Below are positions 1-8,716 of a stretch of 64,000 bases of DNA, piece after piece. The notes below the pieces were generated by a model. That model searched no databases. It was not told the DNA's origin and worked only from the letters and a program-made list of their open reading frames with translations. The stretch comes from Sediminibacterium sp. (GTDB taxonomy: Bacteria; Bacteroidota; Bacteroidia; B-17B0; Aurantibacillaceae): the NCBI GenBank assembly GCA_030054095.1, contig JASGCO010000016.1:25385-89384 (forward strand), written 5' to 3'. Positions within the stretch are counted from its first letter, which is position 1, and each line of letters begins with the position of its first letter. Position numbers and translations under genes: made by a program.

Positions 1-2
1 TG

Positions 3-1385
3 TTATCTGAAAACAGAACACAATACCTGACCACACAAAATGGCTTACCCAGTAATAACATCGAGGATCTGGAACTTGTAAAAGATAAGCTATACATGGC
101 CTCCTATTCAGGCATTTGCTCGGTTGACCTGAGTGAACCTCAACTAAAAGTAAAAGACATTATCGCCTCCTACGAATTTTCGACATTAGATGCCAGAAAA
201 ATAGTCTGGTTCGATGGGTTCTTATGGGTTCTGCACTCCAAAGGAATAGGAAAATTAAAGGTAACCGAATCTCCTGATGCCAGAAAACCATACGAGCCCA
301 AAACCTATATCAGTTCCATTTCTATTAACGGGAAACAAGAATACTATTTATCTGATACTCTGACTATCTCTAAGGCCCTTCCGTCCAATTCGCACATTGA
401 GGTAAATTATTTTGCCGTGTCAATGAAGATGGCCGGCAGGGTCAATTATTTATACCGTTTAAAAGGCATAGATGAACAATGGAAACAAACCCATTCCAGA
501 TACCTTACTTTTGCGCAATTACCCGCCGGCACTTACCGCTTAGAAATTAAAGCGGTAAGTGACAATTTTATTCCCAGCCGGTACACCACCAGTTTTACAT
601 TTGTGATTCAGCCACCGTTTTATAAAACAACCTGGTTTATTATAGTAGTAACATTGCTCACGCTTGGCATTCTCTTCGCTACCATAAACGTACGCCTCAA
701 ACTATTAAGAAGCAGGATTAATTTTAATCTGATTAACCAGAAAGCCATGGTGGCACAAATAAATCCCCATTTTGTATTTAACATCCTAAACTCCATAAAC
801 AGTGACATTTTAATTGAAGATAAAAAAAACGCATCAAAAACACTTATTAATTTCTCGAAACTGATGCGGCAAAACCTAAACAATTCCAATCAAAAAATGG
901 TAAGTATTACCGATGATCTGGAGGCACTCAAATACTATCTTATACTTGAACAAAACCGAAATAATCTGTTTGATTATGAGATAAAAATTGATCCCCTGAT
1001 TGACTCTGCTAAAATCATTATTCCACCTATGCTTATACAGCCATTTGTAGAAAACTGCATACGGTATGCCTTTGTGAACAACACCTATGAAAACAGAGGA
1101 CTTATATGCATACATCTTAATTTTACACAAAATAATTTACTATGTGTGATTGAAGATAATGGCATAGGAATAGAAACTTCTAAAGCTTTAAAAAAAGAAA
1201 CTACTACCCGAAAATCGTATGGCATACAAATCACAACTGAACGGATTATCTTTCTGAGCAAATACTACAAACTGAACCCATACCTGAAAATTACAGATTT
1301 AACCCATTCTAACAAACAAGGTACACGCATTGAATTTTACATACCCTATAAAAATGGAAAAGATACTGAACGCGATTATTATTGA
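3..1385 (+). CDS. Propeller-containing LytS-type sensor histidine kinase (5' partial)
   Basis: The reading frame is open from the left edge, so the N-terminus lies outside the window. The first visible residues include a GLPSNNI block, typical of two-component propeller repeats, followed by a Y_Y_Y domain (around codons 85-200). One membrane helix follows (WFIIVVTLLTLGILF). The cytoplasmic part has the LytS/YehU His_kinase motif NPHFVFNILNSI with the phospho-acceptor histidine, then an HATPase region with VEDNGIGI-like IEDNGIGIETS. It probably senses an external or periplasmic signal and phosphorylates the LytTR regulator whose gene overlaps its 3' end. The family call is firm; the ligand is unknown. 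Confidence 0.9.
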   Translation, partial: LSENRTQYLTTQNGLPSNNIEDLELVKDKLYMASYSGICSVDLSEPQLKVKDIIASYEFSTLDARKIVWFDGFLWVLHSKGIGKLKVTESPDARKPYEPKTYISSISINGKQEYYLSDTLTISKALPSNSHIEVNYFAVSMKMAGRVNYLYRLKGIDEQWKQTHSRYLTFAQLPAGTYRLEIKAVSDNFIPSRYTTSFTFVIQPPFYKTTWFIIVVTLLTLGILFATINVRLKLLRSRINFNLINQKAMVAQINPHFVFNILNSINSDILIEDKKNASKTLINFSKLMRQNLNNSNQKMVSITDDLEALKYYLILEQNRNNLFDYEIKIDPLIDSAKIIIPPMLIQPFVENCIRYAFVNNTYENRGLICIHLNFTQNNLLCVIEDNGIGIETSKALKKETTTRKSYGIQITTERIIFLSKYYKLNPYLKITDLTHSNKQGTRIEFYIPYKNGKDTERDYY

Positions 1386-2049
1386 CGATGAAGCCAAATC
1401 CCGCATGCTTTTGCACACATTACTCAGTGAATACTGTGAAGGTGTTAATACAGTAGGGTTCTCTGATAACACAGATGAAGCGGCCCATCTGATCAAAAAA
1501 CTGCAACCTGATGTTGTTTTTCTCGACATTGAAATGAAAGGCGAAAGTGGGTTTGATCTTATGCATAAACTTGACCCGGGTAATAAAGCAAAAGTGGTAT
1601 TCGTTACCGCTTTCAGAGAGTATGCCATTGATGCCATAAAGCATGGCGCTTTTGATTACATTCTGAAACCCGTGGACATGGACGAGGTAACGACATGCGT
1701 AAAAAAATTAAGAACTGCTCTTACTCAGGATACTATCGAAAAACATCTGCCACGGATAAGCATTTTTGACAAAGGCGATATCCGGTATTTTGAGCAGAAA
1801 GAAGTGCTGTTTATTCAGGCCGACGGAAGGTACTCTTGTGTGTATTTAAGAAACGGGAATAAATACATGCAAACTAAGAATCTGGGATTATTTGAGGAAG
1901 AATTAAGCAAACAATTGTTCCAACGGGTGCACAAATCGTATCTGATAAACACAAGCTACATCAGCTCTGTAAACAAAACCAACAAAACCTTAATACTTAG
2001 CGGGCAACATACTATCCCATTTTCGAGAAAAATAGAGGTAAAAGAGTAA
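1354..2049 (+). CDS. LytTR-family response regulator
   Basis: A 231-residue regulator with a receiver domain (IIIDDE at the N-terminus, phospho-acceptor D58 in VFLDIEM, and K in the KPVD motif) and a C-terminal LytTR DNA-binding domain (RVHKSYLIN). I chose the ATG at 1354. A TTG eight codons upstream is also in frame, but homologous regulators start close to the receiver strand. The gene overlaps the upstream kinase by 32 nt, so the two are translationally coupled and form a two-component pair. No target site for this regulator was recognised near it. Confidence 0.9.
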   Translation: MEKILNAIIIDDEAKSRMLLHTLLSEYCEGVNTVGFSDNTDEAAHLIKKLQPDVVFLDIEMKGESGFDLMHKLDPGNKAKVVFVTAFREYAIDAIKHGAFDYILKPVDMDEVTTCVKKLRTALTQDTIEKHLPRISIFDKGDIRYFEQKEVLFIQADGRYSCVYLRNGNKYMQTKNLGLFEEELSKQLFQRVHKSYLINTSYISSVNKTNKTLILSGQHTIPFSRKIEVKE

Positions 2050-2132
2050 AAAACTGCTAAAAAAAGAATGTTCGCCTGATGGTTGGTATTTTATTACTCA
2101 GTAGGTTTAAACAGTTATAAAAAAAATGAAAA

Positions 2133-2588
2133 TCACTCCAGTGTAAAATCGAAATTCTGCTTGGTATAAATTCCTTTTTTATCCCCTTCAATACTGGCAT
2201 ATAAAACAGCGCCTACACGCCTGTAGGCAATACGTTGCGGAAAATCATGTTTTGGGTTCACACTTATAAATTCGTTCCCTTTTAAGAGTATCACTTTAAA
2301 CGGCACGGGTTGATTATTGTTCTGTTTAGCAACCCTTGGTATAAACCACCACTCACCCTTCCTGAATACCAATTCTATCGTTTCCTGGGGAATAGTATCC
2401 TTAGTTCCAGTTACAAAAAAACTTCTTCCTGCCAGTGTGCTATCATTTAACATCCGCCACTGCTCTACTACTTCACCATGCTCCAACTTCAGTTTCCATG
2501 TACCCACTATCCATTTTACCTGATTGCTTTTTTGCGCAGCTACCGTAAGGCTGACCATCATAACCATTACCCATAAACTATACTTCAT
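2133..2588 (-). CDS. DUF6265-like secreted protein
   Basis: A 151-residue protein with an N-terminal signal peptide (hydrophobic VMVMMVSLTVAA then Q). The rest matches the DUF6265 pattern: WIVGTWKL near the N-terminus, VVEQWRMLNDSTLAGRSF in the middle, and NPKHDFPQRIAYRR near the C-terminus. It is probably a small lipocalin-like beta-barrel in the periplasm. Its function is unknown. It lies convergent to the LytTR gene and is separated by 50 nt from the membrane-protein gene upstream of it. Confidence 0.75.
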   Translation of the reverse strand: MKYSLWVMVMMVSLTVAAQKSNQVKWIVGTWKLKLEHGEVVEQWRMLNDSTLAGRSFFVTGTKDTIPQETIELVFRKGEWWFIPRVAKQNNNQPVPFKVILLKGNEFISVNPKHDFPQRIAYRRVGAVLYASIEGDKKGIYTKQNFDFTLE

Positions 2589-2639
2589 GTTGTATTGTAT
2601 TTTATAGCATTAACCATTATTGTCCACGTACCCACGTTT

Positions 2640-3287
2640 TCACTCATCTCCCTCTCCTTCTGTCGCTTTCATAAAAGTAATGGCTTTTTCAATACTGGCA
2701 AATTCACCTTTACTCACAAACCAGCGGAACCATTTTTTATCATGATTCCGGTAATTCAGATTACGGTACAGCCAGAAACCGATAAACGCCTGTAAAAGCA
2801 CAACAGGAACCTGAATTCCCCAAAAAGTAAGAGGCGACTGTTCCATCCATTCTGTACTCATATACCAGGTTGAGAAAACGGGCAGTTGTAACCAGAGCAA
2901 ACCCAACGTCTTCAGATTCGATTCCTTTAATTTAATCAGTTTCTGTTGCGCTTCCACTATTGTTTCCGATACATCTACCGCATCCAGTAATCTTAAATGA
3001 TATATGTACAATCCTGTGGCTGTAGCCGTTACAATAACATTAACAGATACGGAAGCTGAAAAAAAGATGTTTCCTTCGAGCCACGAAACAATAGCAATAA
3101 ACCCAAACACCAAACACCATAAAACGCCGGCAAAAATACCTATCCAACGGATAAGACGAACTCCTCTTAAGGACGAACTGGTCCTATAGCGAATCATTTC
3201 ATTCAGTAATCGTTTATTAACAACCAATTGTTTTTCCATCAGCGCATTCTGACGTTTCCATAAATTGATGACATCAATTGTTTCCAT
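2640..3287 (-). CDS. Membrane protein paired with an ECF sigma factor
   Basis: A 215-residue protein with about four membrane helices (around residues 48-68, 76-96, 125-142 and 155-172) and charged, soluble ends. It starts 7 nt after the ECF sigma gene, so the two are one operon. That position suggests it could restrain or sense for the sigma factor, but it has no zinc-binding anti-sigma motif and no recognisable FecR or RskA domain. The function is inferred from context only. Confidence 0.6.
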   Translation of the reverse strand: METIDVINLWKRQNALMEKQLVVNKRLLNEMIRYRTSSSLRGVRLIRWIGIFAGVLWCLVFGFIAIVSWLEGNIFFSASVSVNVIVTATATGLYIYHLRLLDAVDVSETIVEAQQKLIKLKESNLKTLGLLWLQLPVFSTWYMSTEWMEQSPLTFWGIQVPVVLLQAFIGFWLYRNLNYRNHDKKWFRWFVSKGEFASIEKAITFMKATEGEGDE

Positions 3288-3294
3288 TTTACAT

Positions 3295-3792
3295 TTACTG
3301 CGTTTTAGAAAATTTCTGCTTCAGCACCATTTTAATTCTGCCAATACGGGTGCCTATATTGGTTTCGGACAGGCCGGTAATTTCAGCCATCTCTTTATAA
3401 CTCTTCTCTTCCAGATAAAGTAACATCAGCGCGCGGTCCATATCCCGGAGTTCGGCTATAAACTGATGAAGCTGTTGCAAATGCTCATCTTTTTCGCTAT
3501 GCTGTCCTTCTTCCGTTACCTGAAGTACTTGCTCATTATAAAAGCTGGTTACAGGTTGCCGAACTGACTCGCGACGATAAAATGAAATGGATACATTCAG
3601 AGCAATACGGTAAATCCACGTAGAGTATTTATACTGATTATTGTAACGATCAAACGATTTCCATAGCTGAAAAATAATTTCCTGAATCAAATCCTTACGA
3701 TTTTCCTCATCCTTACAATAGGCGTTTACCACCTTATACAAAATGCCTTTATGGGACTCTATTACCGATAAAAACACCTCTTCCTTTTGCAT
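3295..3792 (-). CDS. ECF-type RNA polymerase sigma factor
   Basis: A 165-residue sigma-70-family protein. Region 2 is visible around residues 10-75 (DLIQEIIFQLWKSFDRYN, STWIYRIALNVSISFYRR) and region 4 around residues 105-160 (LMLLYLEEKSYKEMAEITGLSETNIGTRIGRIK, a helix-turn-helix). It is the size of a minimal ECF factor. The next gene downstream encodes a membrane protein that may regulate it. No ECF target promoter was identified. Confidence 0.9.
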   Translation of the reverse strand: MQKEEVFLSVIESHKGILYKVVNAYCKDEENRKDLIQEIIFQLWKSFDRYNNQYKYSTWIYRIALNVSISFYRRESVRQPVTSFYNEQVLQVTEEGQHSEKDEHLQQLHQFIAELRDMDRALMLLYLEEKSYKEMAEITGLSETNIGTRIGRIKMVLKQKFSKTQ

Positions 3793-3903
3793 GAAACGTC
3801 TTTTAAAGGCATTATTCGTTCAGGTCATCTAAATATCACAGGTTTTATAAAAATGTTGTTCTGGCAAACAACATTTCACGTTTAATTAAACAATAAATAG
3901 GCT

Positions 3904-4893
3904 CTAAACCGGCAGTTCAAACGATTGCTCTTTGCAGGCATCTAATACTTCTACCAATTCACTCAGTTTATTCAGTGTTACCAATTTGATGCGGGTGTCC
4001 TTAAAATTTGGAATGCCCTTAAAATAGTTAGCGTAATGATTACGCATTTCCAGAATCCCCAACACTTCTCCCTTCCATTCTACCGATTTCTGTAAATGGG
4101 TTTTACACACATCCACCCGGTTAGCCATATCCGGCTTAGGCAGATGCGTACCGGTGGCAAAATAATGCTTTATTTCATTAAAAATCCAGGGGTAGCCAAT
4201 AGCAGCCCGGCCTATCATTATGCCGTCCACTCCATACTTGTTTTTGTACTCCAGCGCGCGCTCCGGAGAGTCCACATCGCCATTGCCAAAAACGGGGATT
4301 TTAATTCGGGGATTATTTTTTACCTCTGCAATATAGTTCCAGTTGGCAGTACCCTTGTACATTTGCGCACGGGTACGTCCATGTATGGTTAGCGCGGCTA
4401 CGCCAACATCCTGAAGCCGTTCAGCCACCTCCATAATGTTTATCATACTTTCATCCCAGCCCAAACGGGTTTTCACCGTAACCGGTTTAGAAGTACTTCT
4501 GATGACCGCTTTGGTGAGTCGAATCATCAGATCCACATCTTTTAATACACCTGCTCCCGCGCCTTTACAGACCACTTTTTTTACAGGACACCCAAAATTA
4601 ATATCTACCAGATCGGGATTGGTGACATCTACAATTTTAGCCGACATAGCCATCGCCTCTTCATCACCTCCAAAAATCTGTATTCCTATAGGACGTTCGT
4701 ACTCAAAAATGTCCAGTTTTTTACGACTTTTAATAGCGTCGCGGATAAGCCCTTCGCTACTTATAAATTCAGTGTACATTAAATCGGCGCCGTATTGTTT
4801 ACAAACATAACGGAAAGGCGGATCGCTCACATCCTCCATAGGAGCCAGTAATAACGGAAAATCGGGTAATTGTATTGAACCAATAGAAGGCAT
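3904..4893 (-). CDS. dusB: tRNA-dihydrouridine synthase B
   Basis: An FMN-dependent enzyme that reduces specific uridines in the tRNA D-loop. The start is LLAPMEDVSDPPFR, typical of the Dus TIM barrel. The catalytic cysteine lies in NFGCPVKK and is followed by the glycine-rich GAGAGVLKD. The later flavin-binding segments TIHGRTR, FGNGDV and GIMIGRAAIGYPW are all present. I chose the ATG at 4893 because a -7 promoter element lies 4 nt upstream of it. A longer frame to 4938 would run through that promoter. The resulting protein (329 residues) is normal for the family. Confidence 0.93.
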   Translation of the reverse strand: MPSIGSIQLPDFPLLLAPMEDVSDPPFRYVCKQYGADLMYTEFISSEGLIRDAIKSRKKLDIFEYERPIGIQIFGGDEEAMAMSAKIVDVTNPDLVDINFGCPVKKVVCKGAGAGVLKDVDLMIRLTKAVIRSTSKPVTVKTRLGWDESMINIMEVAERLQDVGVAALTIHGRTRAQMYKGTANWNYIAEVKNNPRIKIPVFGNGDVDSPERALEYKNKYGVDGIMIGRAAIGYPWIFNEIKHYFATGTHLPKPDMANRVDVCKTHLQKSVEWKGEVLGILEMRNHYANYFKGIPNFKDTRIKLVTLNKLSELVEVLDACKEQSFELPV

Positions 4894-4897
4894 CGGG

Positions 4898-4905
4898 CAA
4901 AGATA
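4898..4905 (-). promoter_or_regulatory. -7 promoter element of dusB
   Basis: Read on the minus strand this is TATCTTTG, a full match to the Bacteroidota -7 consensus TAnnTTTG. Only four bases separate it from the ATG at 4893, so the transcript should start at or within a few bases of the start codon (leaderless or nearly so). Confidence 0.65.
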
Positions 4906-4968
4906 CGTTTTTTTGCAGATTCTCACATTTGACACCATTTAACCTGGCAAAACCAAACGCCATCGTTT

Positions 4969-5850
4969 CTACCTGATTACCTCAGGCTTAAGTATGTTCA
5001 ACGATTCAAAAACACGCCGGGTAATCGTTTTACGGCAAGATCCAAAATCGTCACGGTTCAGTTTACGGTCTTGTAACAAGCGGGTAGCAAAAAAATACAC
5101 GCCTGTTGGGGTTTCTACAAAACCAACCCACCAACCTGTATTCCGGTTGTTTTCCCTTGTCCATCCTGTTTTTGCACTGATACTATATTCTGGTGTTTGC
5201 TCCGCTAACATTACCCGTTTTACAATTGCCATGTTCCGTTTCGAAAACGGTAATTTTTCTTCATACAATGCCTTTAAAAACATTACCTGATTTAAAGGCG
5301 AAATGCCAAACGCTCCAAAATTCCAGAAATCCGCGTCCGTTTGCGAAAGATTACGATTTCCATAACTACAACGGGAAAGATAATCCTTATAACGTTCCTT
5401 TCCTATGCGCTTTGCTAACTCAACAAACGCCCAACCAGCGGAAACGTTGAATGCTTCTTCTACGCTTATATCATGATATATTTCGGGGCGGTAACCATAT
5501 TTAACGGTATCCGTACTTCCTACCCATTTTACAATTTCCGTTTCATCGGCAATTGTTTTTGTTTCCAATGCAATTAAAAGATTAATGATTTTAAACGTAG
5601 ATGCCGGCAGCGATTCCTCATGTATTGAAATAGTATCCGATACGATCCATTTCCGGGACGGATTATCGTATATTATCACCGTTCCTTTCACCTGACAGGA
5701 ATCAAAGTACTTCTCTGCTCCCTTCCAAATCACAACTGTATCATGATGCAATACGTCCGCTGTATTTTCTTCCGATTGTTGTTTGCCCGAACAGGAAATG
5801 ACGAATACAACTGCCAGAATCTTTACTACTGCTTGTTTAAATTTTACCAT
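4969..5850 (-). CDS. Class D beta-lactamase-like lipoprotein
   Basis: A 293-residue serine hydrolase with a lipoprotein signal (FVISC, lipidated Cys20). Class D (OXA-type) landmarks are clear: STFK at 84-87 with the nucleophile Ser84 and Lys87, YGN at 163-165, DFWNFGAFGISPLNQVMFLKALYEEKLPF-type segment around 173-202, and KTGW at 227-230. The second motif, normally SxV, reads SAG (137-139), so its last residue differs from the class. It may hydrolyse beta-lactams or be a penicillin-recognising relative; activity cannot be judged from sequence. The gene appears monocistronic, with no regulator beside it. Confidence 0.85.
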   Translation of the reverse strand: MVKFKQAVVKILAVVFVISCSGKQQSEENTADVLHHDTVVIWKGAEKYFDSCQVKGTVIIYDNPSRKWIVSDTISIHEESLPASTFKIINLLIALETKTIADETEIVKWVGSTDTVKYGYRPEIYHDISVEEAFNVSAGWAFVELAKRIGKERYKDYLSRCSYGNRNLSQTDADFWNFGAFGISPLNQVMFLKALYEEKLPFSKRNMAIVKRVMLAEQTPEYSISAKTGWTRENNRNTGWWVGFVETPTGVYFFATRLLQDRKLNRDDFGSCRKTITRRVFESLNILKPEVIR

Positions 5851-6019
5851 AACGATTCTTTACACATTTTGCTTTATACGTTCTCTGTATGCATCAGGTG
5901 ACAAAACATTACACTGCGTAATCTCATCTTAAATTTACGAAAAGCTTTATTTTATTTACATACTTTTACAAGAAATACGTTAAGGCGTACCCGCAATTTT
6001 TGTCACAAAAAAGTCAACA

Positions 6020-6712
6020 ATGGCAATTAGTCACATATCCAAAACTGAAATAAAAGAATCAGAAGCCGTGAAAGGCCACGAAATAAGAACCGAAATTTTC
6101 AATCTCATCCAATCCGATTTCCCCGATTTTACAGCTTCGGATTGCATGTCTATTGATGAGTTAAACAAATACCGACGCCTGTATTTAACCCAACTAATTG
6201 AACAGGAAAAAGGAGAGACCGCCTTAATTGATCAGGGCGTGATGCGTACTATAAAGGAAAACTCTATTCTCTCGGAAAACATTGAGCCTGGTATAGAGTC
6301 CACCCTGAGTACTGGTCAAAAACTGGCCGACAAGATCGCCGAATTCGGAGGCAGTTGGGCATTTATCATCACGTTCTTCTCCTTTCTTTTAATATGGATG
6401 TTTGTCAATGTTTGGGTACTTACCAATAAAGCGTTTGACCCTTACCCGTTTATATTGTTAAATCTTATTCTCTCCTGCCTTGCTGCCATACAAGCTCCCA
6501 TTATCATGATGAGTCAGAACAGAAAAGAACAAAAAGATCGTCAGCGGGCCGAGCAGGACTATAAAATAAATCTGAAGGCTGAACTGGAGATAAAACTACT
6601 CAGCGAAAAAATGGATCATTTACTGGTTCATCAAAACAAAAAACTTCTGGAAATACAGGAAGTTCAGATTGATTATCTGGAAAATTTACTAAAACTGATG
6701 AAAGACAAATAA
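6020..6712 (+). CDS. DUF1003 membrane protein
   Basis: A 230-residue protein matching DUF1003: a soluble N-terminal half, then FGGSWAFIITFFSFLLIWMFVN (first helix, about residues 110-131), a short loop with FDPYPFILLNLILSCLAAIQAPIIMMSQNR-type second helix, and a charged coiled C-terminal tail (residues 170-230). It should sit in the inner membrane as a hairpin. The family's biochemical role is not established. It lies alone, 90 nt upstream of the MarR-type operon. Confidence 0.85.
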   Translation: MAISHISKTEIKESEAVKGHEIRTEIFNLIQSDFPDFTASDCMSIDELNKYRRLYLTQLIEQEKGETALIDQGVMRTIKENSILSENIEPGIESTLSTGQKLADKIAEFGGSWAFIITFFSFLLIWMFVNVWVLTNKAFDPYPFILLNLILSCLAAIQAPIIMMSQNRKEQKDRQRAEQDYKINLKAELEIKLLSEKMDHLLVHQNKKLLEIQEVQIDYLENLLKLMKDK

Positions 6713-6748
6713 ACACGGCTCTACTACAAAAGCAAAAATAAAATTTGC

Positions 6749-6772
6749 ATATAATAAGTGTACTTATTATAT
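6749..6772. promoter_or_regulatory. 24-bp palindromic operator of the SRPBCC-EVE-MarR operon
   Basis: Two perfect 11-bp arms (ATATAATAAGT and its complement ACTTATTATAT) flank a 2-bp centre GT. The right arm overlaps the -7 element at 6768-6775. A further half-site, CACTTATTA, lies just downstream (6776-6784). This is the layout expected for autorepression by the MarR-family protein encoded third in the operon; the link is inferred from position. Confidence 0.7.
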
Positions 6773-6775
6773 TTG
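6768..6775 (+). promoter_or_regulatory. -7 promoter element of the SRPBCC-EVE-MarR operon
   Basis: TATATTTG, a full match to TAnnTTTG, 27 nt before the ATG at 6803. Its first five bases lie inside the palindromic operator, so a bound repressor would cover the promoter core. Confidence 0.7.
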
Positions 6776-6802
6776 CACTTATTAATTATAAAACTAAAAA
6801 CT

Positions 6803-7222
6803 ATGTGGTCAAGATCGTATTCTATTGTAACGAAAGAAGTTAGTAAGGAACAAATGTGGAAACTGTTTTCGGACGTAAACAACTGGCCTGTCTGGGACAA
6901 AGGGGTTGCTTTTGCTAAATTGGATGGCAAATTTAAAAAAGGCAATCACTTTATATTTCAACCAGAGGGAGGGCCCAAACTTACATTGAAAATAGAGGAA
7001 GCTGTAGAAAACAAAAACTTTACAGACTTAACCTCTTTTCCATTAGCCAAAATGTATGGCGAACACCTGCTCGAAGAAACAAAAGACGGCTTAAAAATTA
7101 CTACCACTATGAAATTAAAAGGCCCTTTAGCCTTTCTATGGCGTAAATTAGTTGCTCAAAAAATAGCAGATGCCTTGCCAAACGATATGCAGGAACAAAT
7201 AAAAGCAGCGTCTAAATTATGA
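6803..7222 (+). CDS. SRPBCC-family (polyketide cyclase/START-like) protein
   Basis: A 139-residue protein with the SRPBCC pattern: an N-terminal strand MWSRSYSIVTKEVSKEQMWKLF-type start, the VNNWPVWDKG segment, alternating strands, and a long C-terminal helix. The fold makes a hydrophobic ligand pocket; the ligand is unknown. I chose the ATG at 6803. Upstream in-frame starts lie within the promoter and operator. It overlaps the next gene by 4 nt and so opens a three-gene operon ending in a MarR regulator. Confidence 0.8.
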   Translation: MWSRSYSIVTKEVSKEQMWKLFSDVNNWPVWDKGVAFAKLDGKFKKGNHFIFQPEGGPKLTLKIEEAVENKNFTDLTSFPLAKMYGEHLLEETKDGLKITTTMKLKGPLAFLWRKLVAQKIADALPNDMQEQIKAASKL

Positions 7223-7638
7223 AGCTTACGCGTTACTGGGTAGCTGTGGTGTCCCTTGATCACGCTCTGCGAGGTGTAAATGGTGGTTTTATACAGGTTT
7301 GTCATGGAAAAGCGGCGCCTTTAAAGCGTATGCGAAAAGATGACTATTTATTGATTTACTCCCCAAAACTGAGTATGAACGGAACCGAAAAATGCCAGTC
7401 GTTTACTGCTTTGGGAAAAGTAGAAGATGAACTAATTTATCCGTTCCGAATGACAGAGACATTTGTACCTTTCAGGAGAAATATAAATTTTAATGACAGT
7501 AAAGCCTGTTCTATTCTGCCTTTAATCCCGGAACTTGAATTCATTACCGATAAAAAGCACTGGGGTTATCCATTCCGTTTCGGGTTCTTTGAAATTACCG
7601 AAAATGACTTTACCTTAATTGCCTCTAAAATGCGGTAA
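7219..7638 (+). CDS. EVE-domain protein
   Basis: A 139-residue single-domain protein of the EVE (PUA-like) family. It starts YWVAVVSLDHALRGVNGGFIQVCHGK and continues with MRKDDYLLIYSP, ALGKVED and WGYPFRFGFFEI, the usual EVE strands. EVE domains bind modified bases in DNA or RNA and often accompany restriction systems, but none is seen here. It overlaps the SRPBCC gene by 4 nt and ends 1 nt before the MarR gene, so all three are co-transcribed. Confidence 0.82.
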   Translation: MKLTRYWVAVVSLDHALRGVNGGFIQVCHGKAAPLKRMRKDDYLLIYSPKLSMNGTEKCQSFTALGKVEDELIYPFRMTETFVPFRRNINFNDSKACSILPLIPELEFITDKKHWGYPFRFGFFEITENDFTLIASKMR

Positions 7639-7639
7639 A

Positions 7640-8104
7640 ATGGATCAGAAGGACAATACATTCAGTGTTGATAAAGCAGAAGACAGTTCAGGTTTCCTGT
7701 TATGGCAGGTGACCAATTTATGGCAACGGGAGATCCGGAAAACACTGGAACCTTTTAACCTGACCCATTCACAATTTGTTTTAATGACCAGTATTCATTG
7801 GCTAACGCTGAATAAACAAGAAGCGACACAAATTATTCTATCGGGACATACTAAAATTGATCCTATGACTACCTCCACCGTTTTAAGGACCCTTCAGCAA
7901 AAAGGCTTTGTGCAACGTCAGGAACATGTAACCGACTCAAGGGCTAAAACCGTAGTGCTTACTAAAACCGGAAAAGAGCTGGTTAAAAAAGCGGTGGTTG
8001 CCGTAGAAAAATTTGATAAAGCCTTTTTTTCGCTACCCGGAACTAAAACACAAGAGTTAAACAAAGTACTATTGTATTTATTAAAATCTGAGTTCAAACC
8101 GTAA
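7640..8104 (+). CDS. MarR-family transcriptional regulator
   Basis: A 154-residue winged-helix protein. A helical N-terminus (SSGFLLWQVTNLWQREIRKTL) is followed by the recognition region PMTTSTVLRTLQQKGFVQRQ and the wing DSRAKTVVLTKTGKEL, both diagnostic of MarR. The ATG at 7640 follows the EVE stop by one base; a TTG at 7619 would overlap that gene and is less likely. It probably represses its own operon through the palindrome at 6749-6772 and releases it on binding a small ligand. Confidence 0.9.
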   Translation: MDQKDNTFSVDKAEDSSGFLLWQVTNLWQREIRKTLEPFNLTHSQFVLMTSIHWLTLNKQEATQIILSGHTKIDPMTTSTVLRTLQQKGFVQRQEHVTDSRAKTVVLTKTGKELVKKAVVAVEKFDKAFFSLPGTKTQELNKVLLYLLKSEFKP

Positions 8105-8265
8105 CTCAGAGATCGTAACGTAATTTTACACGAAGTCCTCTCATTAAAATTTGCACTAAGCCCTATAGAATTACAAAATAATCACCAACAGTAAAAGACG
8201 GTCAGTTTCCTTTTAATTCAGGATAAAAGAGATTCTTCTATTTACTAACCCAGACAAATTCTCTG

Positions 8266-8712
8266 CTAAAACCGGATTGAGACCTGAGTTCCTTCCTTTC
8301 CCGATCGGAAATCGACACTCCCTTTTAGAGATTTCACGCGTTCAATAATGGATGTGAGGCCCAAGGTATTTTTTGTCCGTTCCTGTTGATAATTAAAGCC
8401 CCGCCCATTATCACTCACCTTTACACAATAATATCGTACTTCTTTTACAATTTCTATATTAATTTCAGATGCACCAGCGTGCTTTATGATATTAGAAAAA
8501 AGTTCCTGCATAATTCTATACAAATCCACAGCTTTGTCTTTTTGGATGGCATCAATATCATCTGAGATATAATAACTATAAAAATATTTTTCTTTTTTAA
8601 AACTCTTATCGACAAGCTCTACCAAGGCGTTTTTTAATCCCACTTTAGCAATCAGGAAAGGATATAAATTTAAACTGATATATCGTATCTGCTGAATGAC
8701 CTCGTCTATCAT
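8266..8712 (-). CDS. C-terminal (HATPase) part of a NarL-type histidine kinase, out of frame with its N-terminal part
   Basis: About 148 residues from the ATG at 8712 (the frame is open from 8793). It contains VIQQIRYISLNLYPF, the second DHp helix of HisKA_3 kinases, then an HATPase_c domain with N-box LFSNIIKHA, G1 box VSDNGRGFN and G2 box LGLTSIIERV. It continues the kinase encoded just upstream, but in the +1 frame. The ATG at 8712 lies 4 nt after the upstream TAA, so a restart could make a separate ATPase half. Alternatives are a sequencing error, an inactivated gene, or recoding. Confidence 0.75.
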   Translation of the reverse strand: MIDEVIQQIRYISLNLYPFLIAKVGLKNALVELVDKSFKKEKYFYSYYISDDIDAIQKDKAVDLYRIMQELFSNIIKHAGASEINIEIVKEVRYYCVKVSDNGRGFNYQQERTKNTLGLTSIIERVKSLKGSVDFRSGKEGTQVSIRF

Positions 8713-8716
8713 TTTT

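Noticed and set aside
7219..7638. EVE gene as part of a restriction or defence island
   Set aside because: No methyltransferase, nuclease or helicase genes lie nearby; the operon partners are SRPBCC and MarR proteins.
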